Below the pieces are notes generated by a model. It worked only from the letters and a program-made list of their open reading frames with translations, did not search any database and was not told the DNA's origin. From Cristatella mucedo (Eukaryota > Bryozoa > Phylactolaemata > Cristatellidae), in assembly GCA_009760855.2 (NCBI GenBank), contig WPIO01000008.1, positions 1,678,501 to 1,742,500 of the forward strand: a stretch of 64,000 nucleotides of DNA, given 5' to 3'. The translations under genes and the position numbers were made by a program. How positions within the stretch are numbered: the stretch's first letter is position 1; each line of letters opens with the position of its first letter. Below, in pieces: positions 12,229 through 21,929 of this stretch.

Positions 12229-14470
12229 TGGCTCGGCGCAGGGGCCAGCTCGTGAACGAGAAGCCAGTTGGCACAGCTTTTAGATACTGTCTAGCTCGGG
12301 CCAAATATTTCAATCGTTGGTCATGTGGCCCTCATCGTAAGAGCTCCTCACCACCTGCCCGTCTGTCGGCCTGTTCCTTCGCTTTGCTCCGTTCTTTCTC
12401 CCTCTTCGACAGTGATCAGTCGACAGCTACCGAAAAATGCCGTGCAGTGCCTTTGGAGCCGTTAGAAGAAATGCGTGCGGCAATCCAAGCACAAGACAGT
12501 GGCATTGTCCTTGTATTGTGCCTCATATTTACTTACTCTGACACGTTACTTACCAGCACCAGCCACACGCAAACTGTTGCGTACAATGAATTAAGAATAC
12601 TTTAAACGCATCTCAGTACGGTCAAAAGAGACCACCATGCAGCGAGGTTTTTCACCACGTTTTATTCAGGAGCCAAACGCGTCGGTCCGGATGCTAAGAA
12701 CTAAGACGGTACATCGGCTGTGGTAGTGGTGTTTTAAGGAGTCAGTTTTAATTTAGACTACTTTCTTGCTCATGGAGTAATTCTTGGTGTTATCTCAGCA
12801 TGTCCATTAGTATCGAATTTTCTAGGATTTTCGCGACAAGTGATGTTTAAGTGACCTTTAGCTAGCTTTATTCTTGCGCGTGAACACTTTTGGAAGCGTT
12901 TGCAATAGTAATAATAACAATAATAACGCACTTGATAAAGCGCCCTTTAGAGAACTCAATCTCTCTCTCTAGGCGCTTTACATTTGCTGCAAAGGAAAAT
13001 GCAATTGAATCGTGAGTAGTATCATGCTTGATAAACAAACGAAATGAATAACATGGTTAGGGGTGACATGCACAGGGTCAGCATGCAAATGTGGTTAGTG
13101 GCAGCATGCACAGTGTCAGCACGCATAAGCACATAAAGGATGAATCGCAGGGACTCACTAAATGCTGTCCTAAATAGGTGTGCTTTTAAGTTCCTTTTAA
13201 ATGTGGTAAGGTCAGAGGATGTTCTGAGGCAGATCGGGAGTGAGTTCCAGGCTTTGGGAGGATTCGAACTAAATGCACGGTCTCCAAAGGATCTGAGGTT
13301 TGTACAAGGTATTTGTAGACTGTTGGATTCCGAAAAGCGTGTGGCACAATGCTTGGCCTGATAGGGGAGTATTTCTGAGAGATAGGCTGGGGCCAAAGAA
13401 TGAAGTGACCTAAAAGTGAGCGATGCCGTTTTGGTGATATAGGAGTCACATGCCAACTGATGATTTACCGATGCTTGTGATTGTGCTCTGAATGTTCGGA
13501 GACCTAGCTGAGCGGTACTATTTACAAGGCATGCGTCAGAGAAGCTTAGCATAGCTCAAAGATTCAGCTCTTCAGACTCTAATAGTGAGCTGTGTTGTAT
13601 AGGAACTTTCTCAAAGCACTGTCTATTTCTGAGAAAGGCGGTAAGTAGCAACAGCAGTTCAAACCACGAGTAGAGATTGACTATGGACGTGGCCGATCCT
13701 GAAAAGTCAATGAACTTTAACAAAATTTAAATTCTACTCGCTACTCGGTCAGAAGGCGCGTGCCTTTCGCATTTCAGCAACAGCCAAGATATGCACGACA
13801 TACGAACAGCTGTGGTATAAGTCGGCCAGGCAACGTCTACTGGCACAAAATCAGTTCGCAAATATGACGAGCATGATATGTCAACTGGAATTTTTTACCG
13901 GTAATGTGTATCTATTGAAACGCATATTTCATTAAAGCTTCGAAAAATACCGATGACACTATTATTTTTATGTCGAGCTGAATACCGCCGGCTAATTAAA
14001 TTAGAATAATTGCAGAAGTTAGTGTTAAACCATGTCTCGGAAGAATTGACGGCTAGGCGGAATTAGTGACTAAATTACATCTGGTGCTGACTTCTTCAGG
14101 AACGTAAATATTTACAAAAGTCTACTGCTGAGCGTTTGTAAACCGATGGTTATATTTGACACGAGCGAGTGGATTCAAAAGCCTGATGCACTTGGACACA
14201 TTTTTATGATGACGTGCGTATGTATGCAGCGTAGGATGCGGTAAAGTCTGGAGGTTGAATCTTCACTTGGTCTAAGTGGCCATCTCTTGCCGCTCTCAGC
14301 TGCCTAGGTTTCAGCTAGCAGTGGCTTTTCTTTCTCCTGAACGATATCCTTAGTCACGTGATAAAATTCTACGAGTGAACCAAGTTAGAGACGATGAAAA
14401 TACCCCAAAGCTGATCCTTTAGAGTAGCGAAACCATTTTCAACGTATAAACTAGCAAAATACTGCGTATC

Positions 14471-14560
<90 letters not shown>
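12229..14560 (+). repeat. Host repeat R, copy R3, with nested LINE and double (TA)n
   Basis: This copy is collinear with R2 (8,395-10,200), starting at 'ggccagctcgtgaacgag' and running through 'tctagctcgggccaaa', 'gtcggccaggcaac' (13,821) and 'ttgaatcttcacttggtct' (14,258). It is interrupted by LINE copy 12,907-13,423; R2 gives the uninterrupted version of that site. It ends in two (TA)n runs (14,474-14,513 and 14,521-14,562). Confidence 0.7.
12907..13423 (-). mobile_element. LINE family A copy, 5'-truncated, nested in R3
   Basis: The 3' tail (AAT-like, 12,907-12,932), the hairpin and the last 170 codons of the LINE frame are present on the minus strand, ending 'PLTMLFISFVYQA'. The 5' truncation falls at 'taaaagtgagcga'. 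Beyond it, sequence returns to repeat R ('gccgttttggtgat', compare 'gcctttttggcgat' at 9,077). The codon at 13,145-13,147 reads CGA (Arg) where several other copies read TGA. Confidence 0.85.

Positions 14561-14562
<2 letters not shown>
14474..14562. repeat. (TA)n microsatellite, two blocks
   Basis: Two TA-dinucleotide runs are separated by 'tgtacataca'. They form the boundary between host repeat R3 and repeat S. Confidence 0.9.
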
Positions 14563-14563
<1 letters not shown>

Positions 14564-14564
<1 letters not shown>

Positions 14565-15340
14565 AGCTAATTGCTGTTCAAACTGTGTATAGCACTAGGT
14601 CGTGCATCCTATGCAGACGTGATCCGCTCTGACGCGTGAAGCACTTCTCGGATTTACGTCTATTAATAGACATACTTGGGACATTACGTTTCATCTGCTC
14701 TCCTTTTCCATAATATTAGTTATATTAGCATTGCATATTCAAAAGCCTCATGGTCTTGTACAACTAAACGAGCTGACAAGCCAGTGTAAACTGTGCAAGC
14801 ATGCAAAGCATACGCAAATAAAGCAGCAAGCCCAAAAAAAGCTGTGGTTGAACTATAGCTGCACCCCGTGTGACCTGCGATGTGCTAACAAAAATCCTTC
14901 CTTCTCATGTTAATATATTCTTTCTTTAATCATCGCCACTAGCAAATACGCAACAAACCATTTTCAACCACAGTGTGAAAATGATTGAATGTCAGAACCA
15001 CAACTCAAACGACACAACGTGTCCATAAAATGGCAATAATTTCCAAGAAACAGCGAGAGATGTGCAGAAACTCTAAGAATAAAATGCTTTCATGCAGTTC
15101 TAGTAAATGTTGGTTGTACTGAGCTCTCGATTTGAATTCGAACTGCCGGGCCTATGCCGGGCTCAAAATGAAACGTTTAAGCCATCAAAGTAGCTTCATA
15201 GTGGCCACTTGGAGATTCAATGATTGCTCACGACTGGTTGCACAGCTACAGTTTCATCGTGTGACATTACCGAACGTCTGGGCGATGCGAGTTACGTATT
15301 GCTGGCCAACGGCGTCGCTCGGGTTCGACAGGGTTCGGCG
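14564..15340 (+). repeat. Host repeat S, copy S1, left part (flank of the Polinton)
   Basis: This stretch is collinear with 54,490-55,466. Shared blocks include 'aatagacat(a/g)cttggg', 'caaaagcctc', 'caactaaacgagc', 'cctatgccgg' and the end 'cagggttcggcg'. The S2 copy carries a SINE near 55,222-55,412 that is absent here (equivalent point about 15,278). The similarity stops exactly at 15,340, where the 19.3-kb element begins, and resumes at 34,666. Confidence 0.8.
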
Positions 15341-15341
15341 T
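15336..15341. repeat. Target-site duplication, left copy: CGGCG(T)
   Basis: CGGCGT at 15,336-15,341 and at 34,666-34,671 flank the element. The empty S2 site has one copy (55,462-55,467). The last T may belong to the TIR, so the duplication is 5 or 6 bp; Polintons typically make 6. Confidence 0.75.
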
Positions 15342-15444
15342 GATGAACTGTTTTTTACCCTTTACGACTACAACTCCTTACTCACTCGCAAGTCTGCTCG
15401 TTCGCAAGGACCTTGTATCTTAAAGTGTAAAGAACAATTCACCG
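15341..15444 (+). repeat. Left terminal inverted repeat of the Polinton-like element
   Basis: It starts 'tgatgaactgttttttaccc' and is the reverse complement, with scattered mismatches, of 34,561-34,665. The arm is itself imperfectly palindromic: its inner end 'caattcaccg' mirrors its outer end. Confidence 0.85.
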
Positions 15445-15542
15445 CGGGCGTGGATTGTGTTGGAAGTTATGCCCCACGATTGTTGAGCCGAGCCGTACGG
15501 TAATTCAACTGGCCAACGATATCACGTGACACAAACTTATAC

Positions 15543-15985
15543 GTGGAATTAGTTGCTAACATGGCTCCCGTCGTCGTTCGTGCATTTCGCTCTTTCCTCC
15601 ATACTTGCTTTGATTGCGAATATGATAGTGAGTATGATTGCGAGTATGATGATGATGCGTATGATTGTGGTCTTCCTTTTGAGGTATTCGATTTTACGGT
15701 CGAATGCGAAAGCGAAACGGAGTTGCCAATTGTATTGCTCAACGACGACATACTGGACGAGCTTATCTGTCGTTTGTGAGGACTTTATCGAAAGCTTGTC
15801 TTGTGAGTTTGATTCTGATATAGACTATGCTGATTCAGTACTATTCGATGAACCCTTGCTATCTGAATCAAGCACCGAAATCGAAAGGTCAATGTCTGAG
15901 CCAAGCGCTGGAAACGGTAAGATAGCTAGTGGAAAAGACTGTAAAATCACTCATTCTACAAAGCTGCCGATCATTACTAGTGCGA
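15543..15985 (+). pseudogene. Unidentified acidic protein remnant, left end of the element
   Basis: Two overlapping frames (15,543-15,779 and the frame ending at about 16,000) read as one strongly acidic product with a frameshift near 15,775: 'CEYDSEYDCEYDDD', then 'ELPIVLLNDDILDELI', then a Ser/Glu/Asp-rich stretch. A minus-strand frame at 16,231-16,007 contains a similar 'QLPVIMINDD...DLMDDLI' stretch, hinting at an inverted internal duplication. No family was recognised. Confidence 0.35.
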
Positions 15986-16189
15986 CTTTAATGGCTGGAT
16001 GATGGCTCAAGAATATAGTGTGGCTTTAATGATAAGATACTTGGAGCTTCTCGAGCGAGAGAGAAGGAATTGGTTGACGATGTTGATGGACCCAAAAGAA
16101 TCAAAGTCCATCACCATAATCAAATCATCCATCAAATCATCCATCAAATCATGCTCATGATCATCATCATTAATCATGATAACTGGTAG

Positions 16190-16370
16190 CTGAAATACGA
16201 CGCTAACGTACGATGCCTCAAAGGTGTCCACTAGCCGAGTCTCGTTTCACGAAGCCTTTGTCTCACGTTGGCTTTGTCAAAAGTGTCGACCCAAAAAACC
16301 TATCACTGAAATGCGCTGCTAATGTGTGATGCTTCACGATGGTAATCTCTAGCCGAGTCGCCATTGCCGA
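16190..16370. repeat. Diverged tandem duplication, period about 112 bp
   Basis: 'tgaaatacgacgctaacgta' (16,191) through 'ctagccgagtctcg' recurs as 'tgaaatgcgctgctaatgtg' (16,307) through 'ctagccgagtcgcc'. The duplication is non-coding as far as can be seen. Confidence 0.55.
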
Positions 16371-16663
16371 TATGGATCCATAAGAATGAGAAGCTAGAGT
16401 GCAGCCGAAATCTAGCGGGTCGTCGTCAAACTTCCCAAGCAAACGTCAAGCGCATAGCGTCATCTTTCTGCGCATTGCGAACTTTGTATGTCTCAAGACA
16501 ACGGCAAAGGTAGGTCACGGCGGTAAGTGCGCCTGCGTGGGCAGGGCGTTCCGGCCGAAGGTGTCGGCTTCTTCTCATGTCACGTGACCATGCTGCCATG
16601 ATGTCATTGGCAGGCTATTGCAATTCATTTATATAATAATACCAGAAGCGAAAAATAAATGAA

Positions 16664-17020
16664 ATGTTAATAGAGACTTACCAATCTAAGAAAAAGCATG
16701 TCAACCAAAGATATGAAGACGTTGTGCAATACAATTCTAAAGTCTGGTTGTGTCTAATGAATTTATTGAAGGAAAGATATACCTTGAAATTCGTATACCT
16801 CGTCACATCATTAGGAGTAACAATTACTTGTACTTGTATTCCTTCTGTTCCGGATTTATCTAATGTTATTCCTGCTTTCGCACCAGTAACTGCAAAGTTG
16901 CTATCAATTGACGGTGTTCTTGCCGAAATCGATAAACGTAAAATAACTCAAGAAGCAAATGCAAAGTTTGTCTCAAAGGTAACCGATGCTGTGTCTGATG
17001 ATGTCATAACTAGACAATAA
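16664..17020 (+). CDS. Unidentified 118-codon open frame inside the element
   Basis: The product has a Lys/Tyr-rich start, a hydrophobic stretch near residues 44-65 ('FVYLVTSLGVTITC') and a charged C-terminal part. A TATA-like 'tttatataataat' lies at 16,628. After the TAA the same frame continues with plausible residues to about 17,068, so the stop may be secondary. It lies next to the 3' end of the integrase in convergent orientation. No family recognised. Confidence 0.3.
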   Translation: MLIETYQSKKKHVNQRYEDVVQYNSKVWLCLMNLLKERYTLKFVYLVTSLGVTITCTCIPSVPDLSNVIPAFAPVTAKLLSIDGVLAEIDKRKITQEANAKFVSKVTDAVSDDVITRQ

Positions 17021-17074
17021 TTCAATGATATTTTTAAAGGCACAGATGAAATAGATATTGCTCAAAAGTAAGTA

Positions 17075-17885
17075 TCGCAGTTTGATTACTCGCAATCATT
17101 CTCTGACAAAACTCCTCTTTTTATAGTTTAGGAAATATCTAACTGCCTGGTCTTTCTGTACCGTTATTCTAACAGAGGCATGTTTTGTCAAAATCCATTT
17201 CGAATCTGTTGCTCTTCTTCTTTTTTCATCTTCTTCTTCTTTTCCCGGTTCTAGTAAATATCTAGCGGTTGTTAAAAGGTCCAATGACTCTTCTCGTTTT
17301 CCTACTACTTTTCTACGGTTTTCTCCATTTTCTTTTGTATAGCTTTTGCTGGTTCTTCTTCTGCTGTCCTTGCAATGTTTTTTTAGCTCTCTAAAATTTT
17401 AGGTAGATTCCTAATCCGCTCCTTGTTTGTAGCACGATCACCTTTGTGCGGACTTTCTAATTCTTTTTCATACTTAGCAAAGAAAGCTCTTCCTGCTATC
17501 GTTCAATTCATTCTCTCAACTAACGCAAAACCTTTCTTACTAGTCGCTTCTATCATGCGTGCTTCATGTCTGTTCATTTCTTTCTTGAAATCTCTCTTGA
17601 ACTCAGAACCAGGATCTCCTGTTATCTTCTTTGGCCATTATCAATGTCCCTTTGAGTAAACATTAACAGTCACGCTTTTTACTTCTTTCTATGATTTTTT
17701 AAGTGCTCTTGAGTCTTTATACTTACTAGCAACATAAATCACGCTTAATGCGTATTTATAACCCGAATCAGTCGGCATATACAGTATATCTGCTTGGTGG
17801 CTTTGATTAGAAACTTCTGTATCAAAGAGACCATGGTTTAAATACTTGGCTTAAATATGAATCCGGGTCATACTTACCTTCTATT
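17075..17885 (-). pseudogene. Polinton-type DDE integrase (retroviral integrase fold), broken
   Basis: Read on the minus strand over several frames, the order and spacing of a retroviral-type integrase core are visible. The first catalytic Asp is in 'QADILYMP' (about 17,773-17,796) and is followed by 'YKYALSVIYVASKYKDSRAL'. The second is in 'GDPGSEF' (about 17,599-17,619). The Glu is in 'ALVERMN' (about 17,506-17,530), 33 residues after the second Asp. A short N-terminal piece 'YDPDSYLSQ' precedes it. At least four in-frame stops and two frameshifts are present. In Polintons this enzyme inserts the linear genome into the host and makes the short target duplication. The second Asp and Glu are intact, so decay is by stops, not by loss of the active site. 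Confidence 0.8.
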
Positions 17886-18446
17886 TTTTTCTCTTTTAAA
17901 ATTAAGAATGATATTCTATAGAAAAAGAGAAATATTTTGCAAAGTTACTTCCGAGACTTTATCGGAAAAAGATTACAAGGAAACCGATCATCCGAAGTGT
18001 ATGCAAATAAAGCGAAGGCCAAAGCTGAAAGAAGAATTACTTTGCGATCTATGTGCTCTAGATTCAACATAAACAGAGCTTGACTCGTGCATCCTATGAA
18101 GCAACAAAATAATAATTTGCGCGGATTGCTACTATGCAAGTAATCAGTTTACCAAATCAAAAGGAATGAAGATTTATTAACTTGCCAAGAAGCATTGTAA
18201 AAAAAGGTGCTCGGGAATCCTTCATCATCGCCGATCATGCGCTGAGCATGTTACAATAAAAATCAGTGCAAAAGTATTTCCACTGATCGATGGCAAGCGC
18301 AAAGCAGCAAAGCTAAGGAACTAGCAGAATTACTATGTCATCTCTATTATTCACGTGAATACATGGGTGATCAAGAGATTGACTCTTCAATTGCCTATAT
18401 TATCAATAAAGTAATAGTCAGTGGGCATTCTGTTGAAAATGTGTAA
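17857..18446 (+). pseudogene. Cys/His-rich protein remnant, unidentified
   Basis: The plus frame from 17,857 contains 'LLCDLCALDS', later (after stops) 'IICADCYYA', and 'HCKKRCSGILHHRRSCAEH', a spacing that looks like zinc ligands. A further open stretch ends at TAA 18,444. It is divergent from the integrase on the other strand. It could be a zinc-binding DNA-associated protein of the element; no family is named. Confidence 0.3.
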
Positions 18447-18499
18447 TATTTAAAATCTGTTCCTGTACTTAAAGTATTTATTGTGCGTAATTCTCCTAA

Positions 18500-19440
18500 A
18501 ACAGCCGTAGTATCGGAGCTTGGCTGCAAATGACCACAATTATAATTACCAAAAATTCACTGTGCTTAGCATTATTATTGGAGGTGCGCCTTTATTAGTC
18601 CGTGAATAATAACTGAAGTCTATATAATCGAGTTCATAGACTTTAGATTAAACGAAACTTGTATCACTTCTGTTATTTTCTTTACTGCTTTGTCACCATA
18701 GGTTTTCGTCGCGGCATCACCAGGATTAACAGCATAAGCAACATTAATATTATTTACGATTTATTTCCCATATTTGGCGTTGTTGTCACAGTGATGCCAA
18801 ACAACAAAATGTCTCGTTTCATTCCGCCGTAATTAGCCCAAAAATCATCAGACAGAACAGCGGAAGTAGTAGTGCTTGATTTAAAATAAGCCGAAGTAAT
18901 AGCAGAGCTGTTGATATTTAAGTCCCCTGCCATCGCATCTTCCAATTTACTAAGTTAATTACTAACTTGGAAAACATTAACAGAATCTTTCAGATTCACT
19001 TCAGACCCGACATTAGTAGTGGCCATGCCTCTGAAATAAATATATCCGTTTCCAGTAACTAAAGAATAGGCATCAGCATAAGATTTTGTGTAACAGCCTC
19101 ATTTAGATTAACTGATTATTAATTAATAATAATTAATTATTAATGTGTAACAGCCTCATTTAGATTAACTGGATCAGCAAGATTTATCAAACATGTTCCA
19201 TTTGCAGAAAGATCGAACAAATAATATCCGCTAATTTTTTTTAACGTACCCACTAAGATCTACTTTGCGATTCATCTATATAATTAGCTATTAAAACTTT
19301 AGATTTATCAAGCACTTCTCAAACTATTGGAGCAATTCTAGCAAGCCTATCAGGATCTTCTTCTTCCACTACTTGCTGCAGCGATCTCCTGATGTATTAC
19401 TTACTATCAAATCCAGGATTAACTTTTTTATTAAATCTCC
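18500..19440 (-). pseudogene. Fibre-like protein with phage-tail-fibre-type repeats (minus-strand copy)
   Basis: The minus strand reads 'LINLADPVNLNEAVT' (about 19,150-19,195), 'MAGDLNINSSAITSAYF' (about 18,880-18,930) and 'NPGDAATKTYGDK' (about 18,690-18,730). The pattern N-x-I-x-x-L-x-x-P-x-x-x-x-D-A-x-T-K-x-Y is the motif of tailed-phage fibre proteins, also carried by some eukaryotic viral elements. The only long open part is 18,945-18,754. Stops and a local duplication (19,087-19,171) break it. Probable role: trimeric attachment fibre on the virion. It lies downstream of the capsid gene and upstream of the integrase on the same strand. Confidence 0.5.
19087..19171. repeat. 28-bp perfect direct repeat around an AT-only quasi-palindrome
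   Basis: 19,087-19,114 and 19,144-19,171 are identical ('tgtgtaacagcctcattt' and onward). The 29 bp between them contain only A and T and are nearly self-complementary. The repeat duplicates the 'NLNEAVT' coding motif of the fibre-like gene. Confidence 0.85.
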
Positions 19441-19473
19441 CAAACTTGCTAATCAAGTCAAAATTCCCTCTGC

Positions 19474-19555
19474 AGCAAATGTACAGCGCCTAGAAAGAGA
19501 TTGAGTTATATGAGGGCGCTTTATCAAGTGCATTATTACTATTCTTATTATTAAA
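19474..19555 (+). mobile_element. LINE family A 3' tail, about 80 bp
   Basis: 'gcagcaaatgtacagcgcct' through 'gagggcgctttatcaagtg', then an ATT-type tail. It is a minimal insertion into the Polinton-like element. Confidence 0.8.
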
Positions 19556-19569
19556 CTCAAAATCATAAT

Positions 19570-20172
19570 ACTTCTAATTCTCAAGCAGGTACATAAATAG
19601 TGGGCATCTCAATAGCATATCTATTTCTGTCTTTGTAGGAATTCTGACATTTCTGGTGGCAACGTAGCCAACAGGTGCATCTTCACAGTATAATCCTGGC
19701 ACCATGATTTCAAACTCAGAGTCAAGGCAATCTCTTAGTCCTAATACATGTAAACCAAGCAAACGTTGGGCATAATACTACTTTAGTACAACACCCTCTA
19801 TTATTTTCCAGCTCCAAAGACATTTTATTTCAATCACAGTGTGTCCAATTATTCAATAAGGCGAGTACCTGTAAACCCCGCCATGACTAATACAATAATT
19901 TGCGTTCTCAAGTTTAGTCTTAAGTTTCATCTCCAAGAACTTAGTAGCAATCTTTTCAAGCACTTTACCAAAGAGCACCGGTGGGAATCGTTTAGTAGAA
20001 CTTTTGAAATATATTTTTTTAGATTTCGATTAGCCATTACATCAGTATCATAGTCGCACCGATCACCACATGTCATCATTGAACAAGCACAGAATAAACT
20101 TCTGATCCTCCAATGTTCAAAGTCACCGCATTTTTTTTTCTTTGAACCTCGAATTAAATCAAACTTTTCCAT
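19570..20172 (-). pseudogene. Unidentified small protein of the element
   Basis: The minus frame 20,172-19,927 starts 'MEKFDLIRGSKKKKC'. Frames further on include a coherent piece 19,762-19,574 with 'FEIMVPGLYCEDAPVGYVA'. It lies directly downstream of the capsid gene. Two or more frameshifts separate the pieces. No family recognised. Confidence 0.3.
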
Positions 20173-20189
20173 CGTATATCATAGAAAAA

Positions 20190-21770
20190 TTTTCATTAAG
20201 TATCAATATTGTCATATACCCATAATCCTTTCATGCAGATAAACTCACTGCCGTTGTCATTAGTAGTCAATTCTGCTATGTTTTCACAGATAGTCAAGTA
20301 AGGAACCATAGCATTTGTTCCAGCTGGAACTAACTGATTTAATTCAACAGTAAAATCAAGTCTAGTACTATTCCTTAAAGGTTAATCGTTGTATTGCAAG
20401 TCAATTACGTGAATAGGATACAACACTAATCATTCAGGATAAATAACATGAACAGGCTCTGTAATTGTATTAAGGCCTAGGTATTGTTTCCTAAATAGGG
20501 TGAAATCAAGATATTCATTTGAGCATCTTCCATCTTTGGGATGACTACTTCTAGGTAAAGATGGATATTGGGTAGAACCATTAGCCAATGCAACAGCGTT
20601 CCTAATGTTTCCGTGATTGTAAGTACTACGATTTTGTGTGTAGTCACCATATTTGTTAAAGTTTTGTGCGGCAACAATTAGCCATATAACTTTGTCAATA
20701 GAATTATGTACTGATAGCGTACGAGTGTACTTTAGACTTGGTTCAAGTTTGTTAAGGTCATGTTTTCAAAACGCCCAACCCTGTAATTCATTTTCAAGTG
20801 TTTTTCACTCTCGCTTGAGAATTCTGCTAAGCTCCTTTCAATACTAAGAGCAGGAGCAACACATGGAACCTTGAGCCTCATTTTTGACATGGCGATCTTG
20901 AAAGCAGTCCAAAAACCATCACCGTTATTTAATGCTTGATTGGGTGCAACTGCTTCTGCAGCTGCCCCTCTTATAGCTATTGCAGTAGCAGCATTGCCAG
21001 CAAGACCTGATGTTCCTATCCTTATAGCGTCATAATCAAATCCTCTTACACGAGTAAGTTCTCTAGTAAAATGAATATTGCAGGGTATTCTGCTCATGTC
21101 AGCGCAGAATCCACAATCTATAAAGCGGTAGCGATATACTAAATGTTCCTATGTTATCAGCAAGAGTACTAGTAAGGCCTCTCCTATAAATGAGCCCGTT
21201 ATTCGAAATAGTTGCACCAGATGCATTAGGGCTTTATAATTTCCACTACCCTGTATGCATATCATCCATTGTACGTTGCCTCATCCTTTTTCCAACCTGT
21301 TTCAGGCCCTTCTGTTCTAGTGTAGTCATCTGCTTAGGCTAGCAGGCTCAGTAGGGTTGAAGGTGTATCTGACCCTTGCGGCAATGCCAAACTTTCATTC
21401 TTTTCTGCCCCAAGTCTGACTATCATTGAGCTAAGCATCCAAGCTCCAGCATTATTAACAAGACCTACTACCAGATTTATTTTAGGTGCCACGTAAGCAC
21501 CATTTGCTGCAGTTTGAACTTGAATTTTCACTTCAAGCACGAAATAAGAAGCAGACTGTACATGGCACGAATGTTTTCTCCTGATATAGTAAAGATAACT
21601 AACTTTTTTGCAATCGAGTCGGTTTTGGCCCTATTTGTTTGGTTGAACTCTTGAAAGTGATTGTTCCTAAATGGGAACATTGGTAAACTTGGATCACTAA
21701 GCTCCAAAAACCATTCAATCGGAGCGCCAGCCAAACTTTCTCTATACAAAGTATGCACATTTATTTTCTA
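20190..21770 (-). pseudogene. Probable major capsid protein (double-jelly-roll type), broken
   Basis: The minus-strand pieces add up to about 520 codons, the expected size class. N-terminal frame: 'AGAPIEWFLELSDPSLPMF' near 21,730. Middle: 'VVGLVNNAGAWMLSSMIVRL' near 21,460 and frame 21,097-20,732. C-terminal frame, about 20,740-20,196: 'DKVIWLIVAAQNFN', 'LYPIHVIDLQYND', 'GTNAMVPYLTIC'. A C-terminal 'YP...VIDL' strand block followed by a strand-rich 'AGTNA...YL' block is what I know from Polinton-type capsid proteins, so the call rests on pattern plus the company it keeps. In virions this protein forms the hexon-like capsomers. At least three frameshifts and several stops are present. Confidence 0.6.
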
Positions 21771-21929
21771 ATTTTCAGTGTTTCTGAGTAATCTTCAAAT
21801 TCTTCTTCCACAACTTCAACTTCTTCTCTGGTTTCATTTTCTCAAGCATAGCACGCTTAATTTCAAGGTCCATCTCTTTCACTTTGTGGTCATAGTCTTC
21901 TTCTTTCTTACGCTTCTTTCTCTAGTTTA

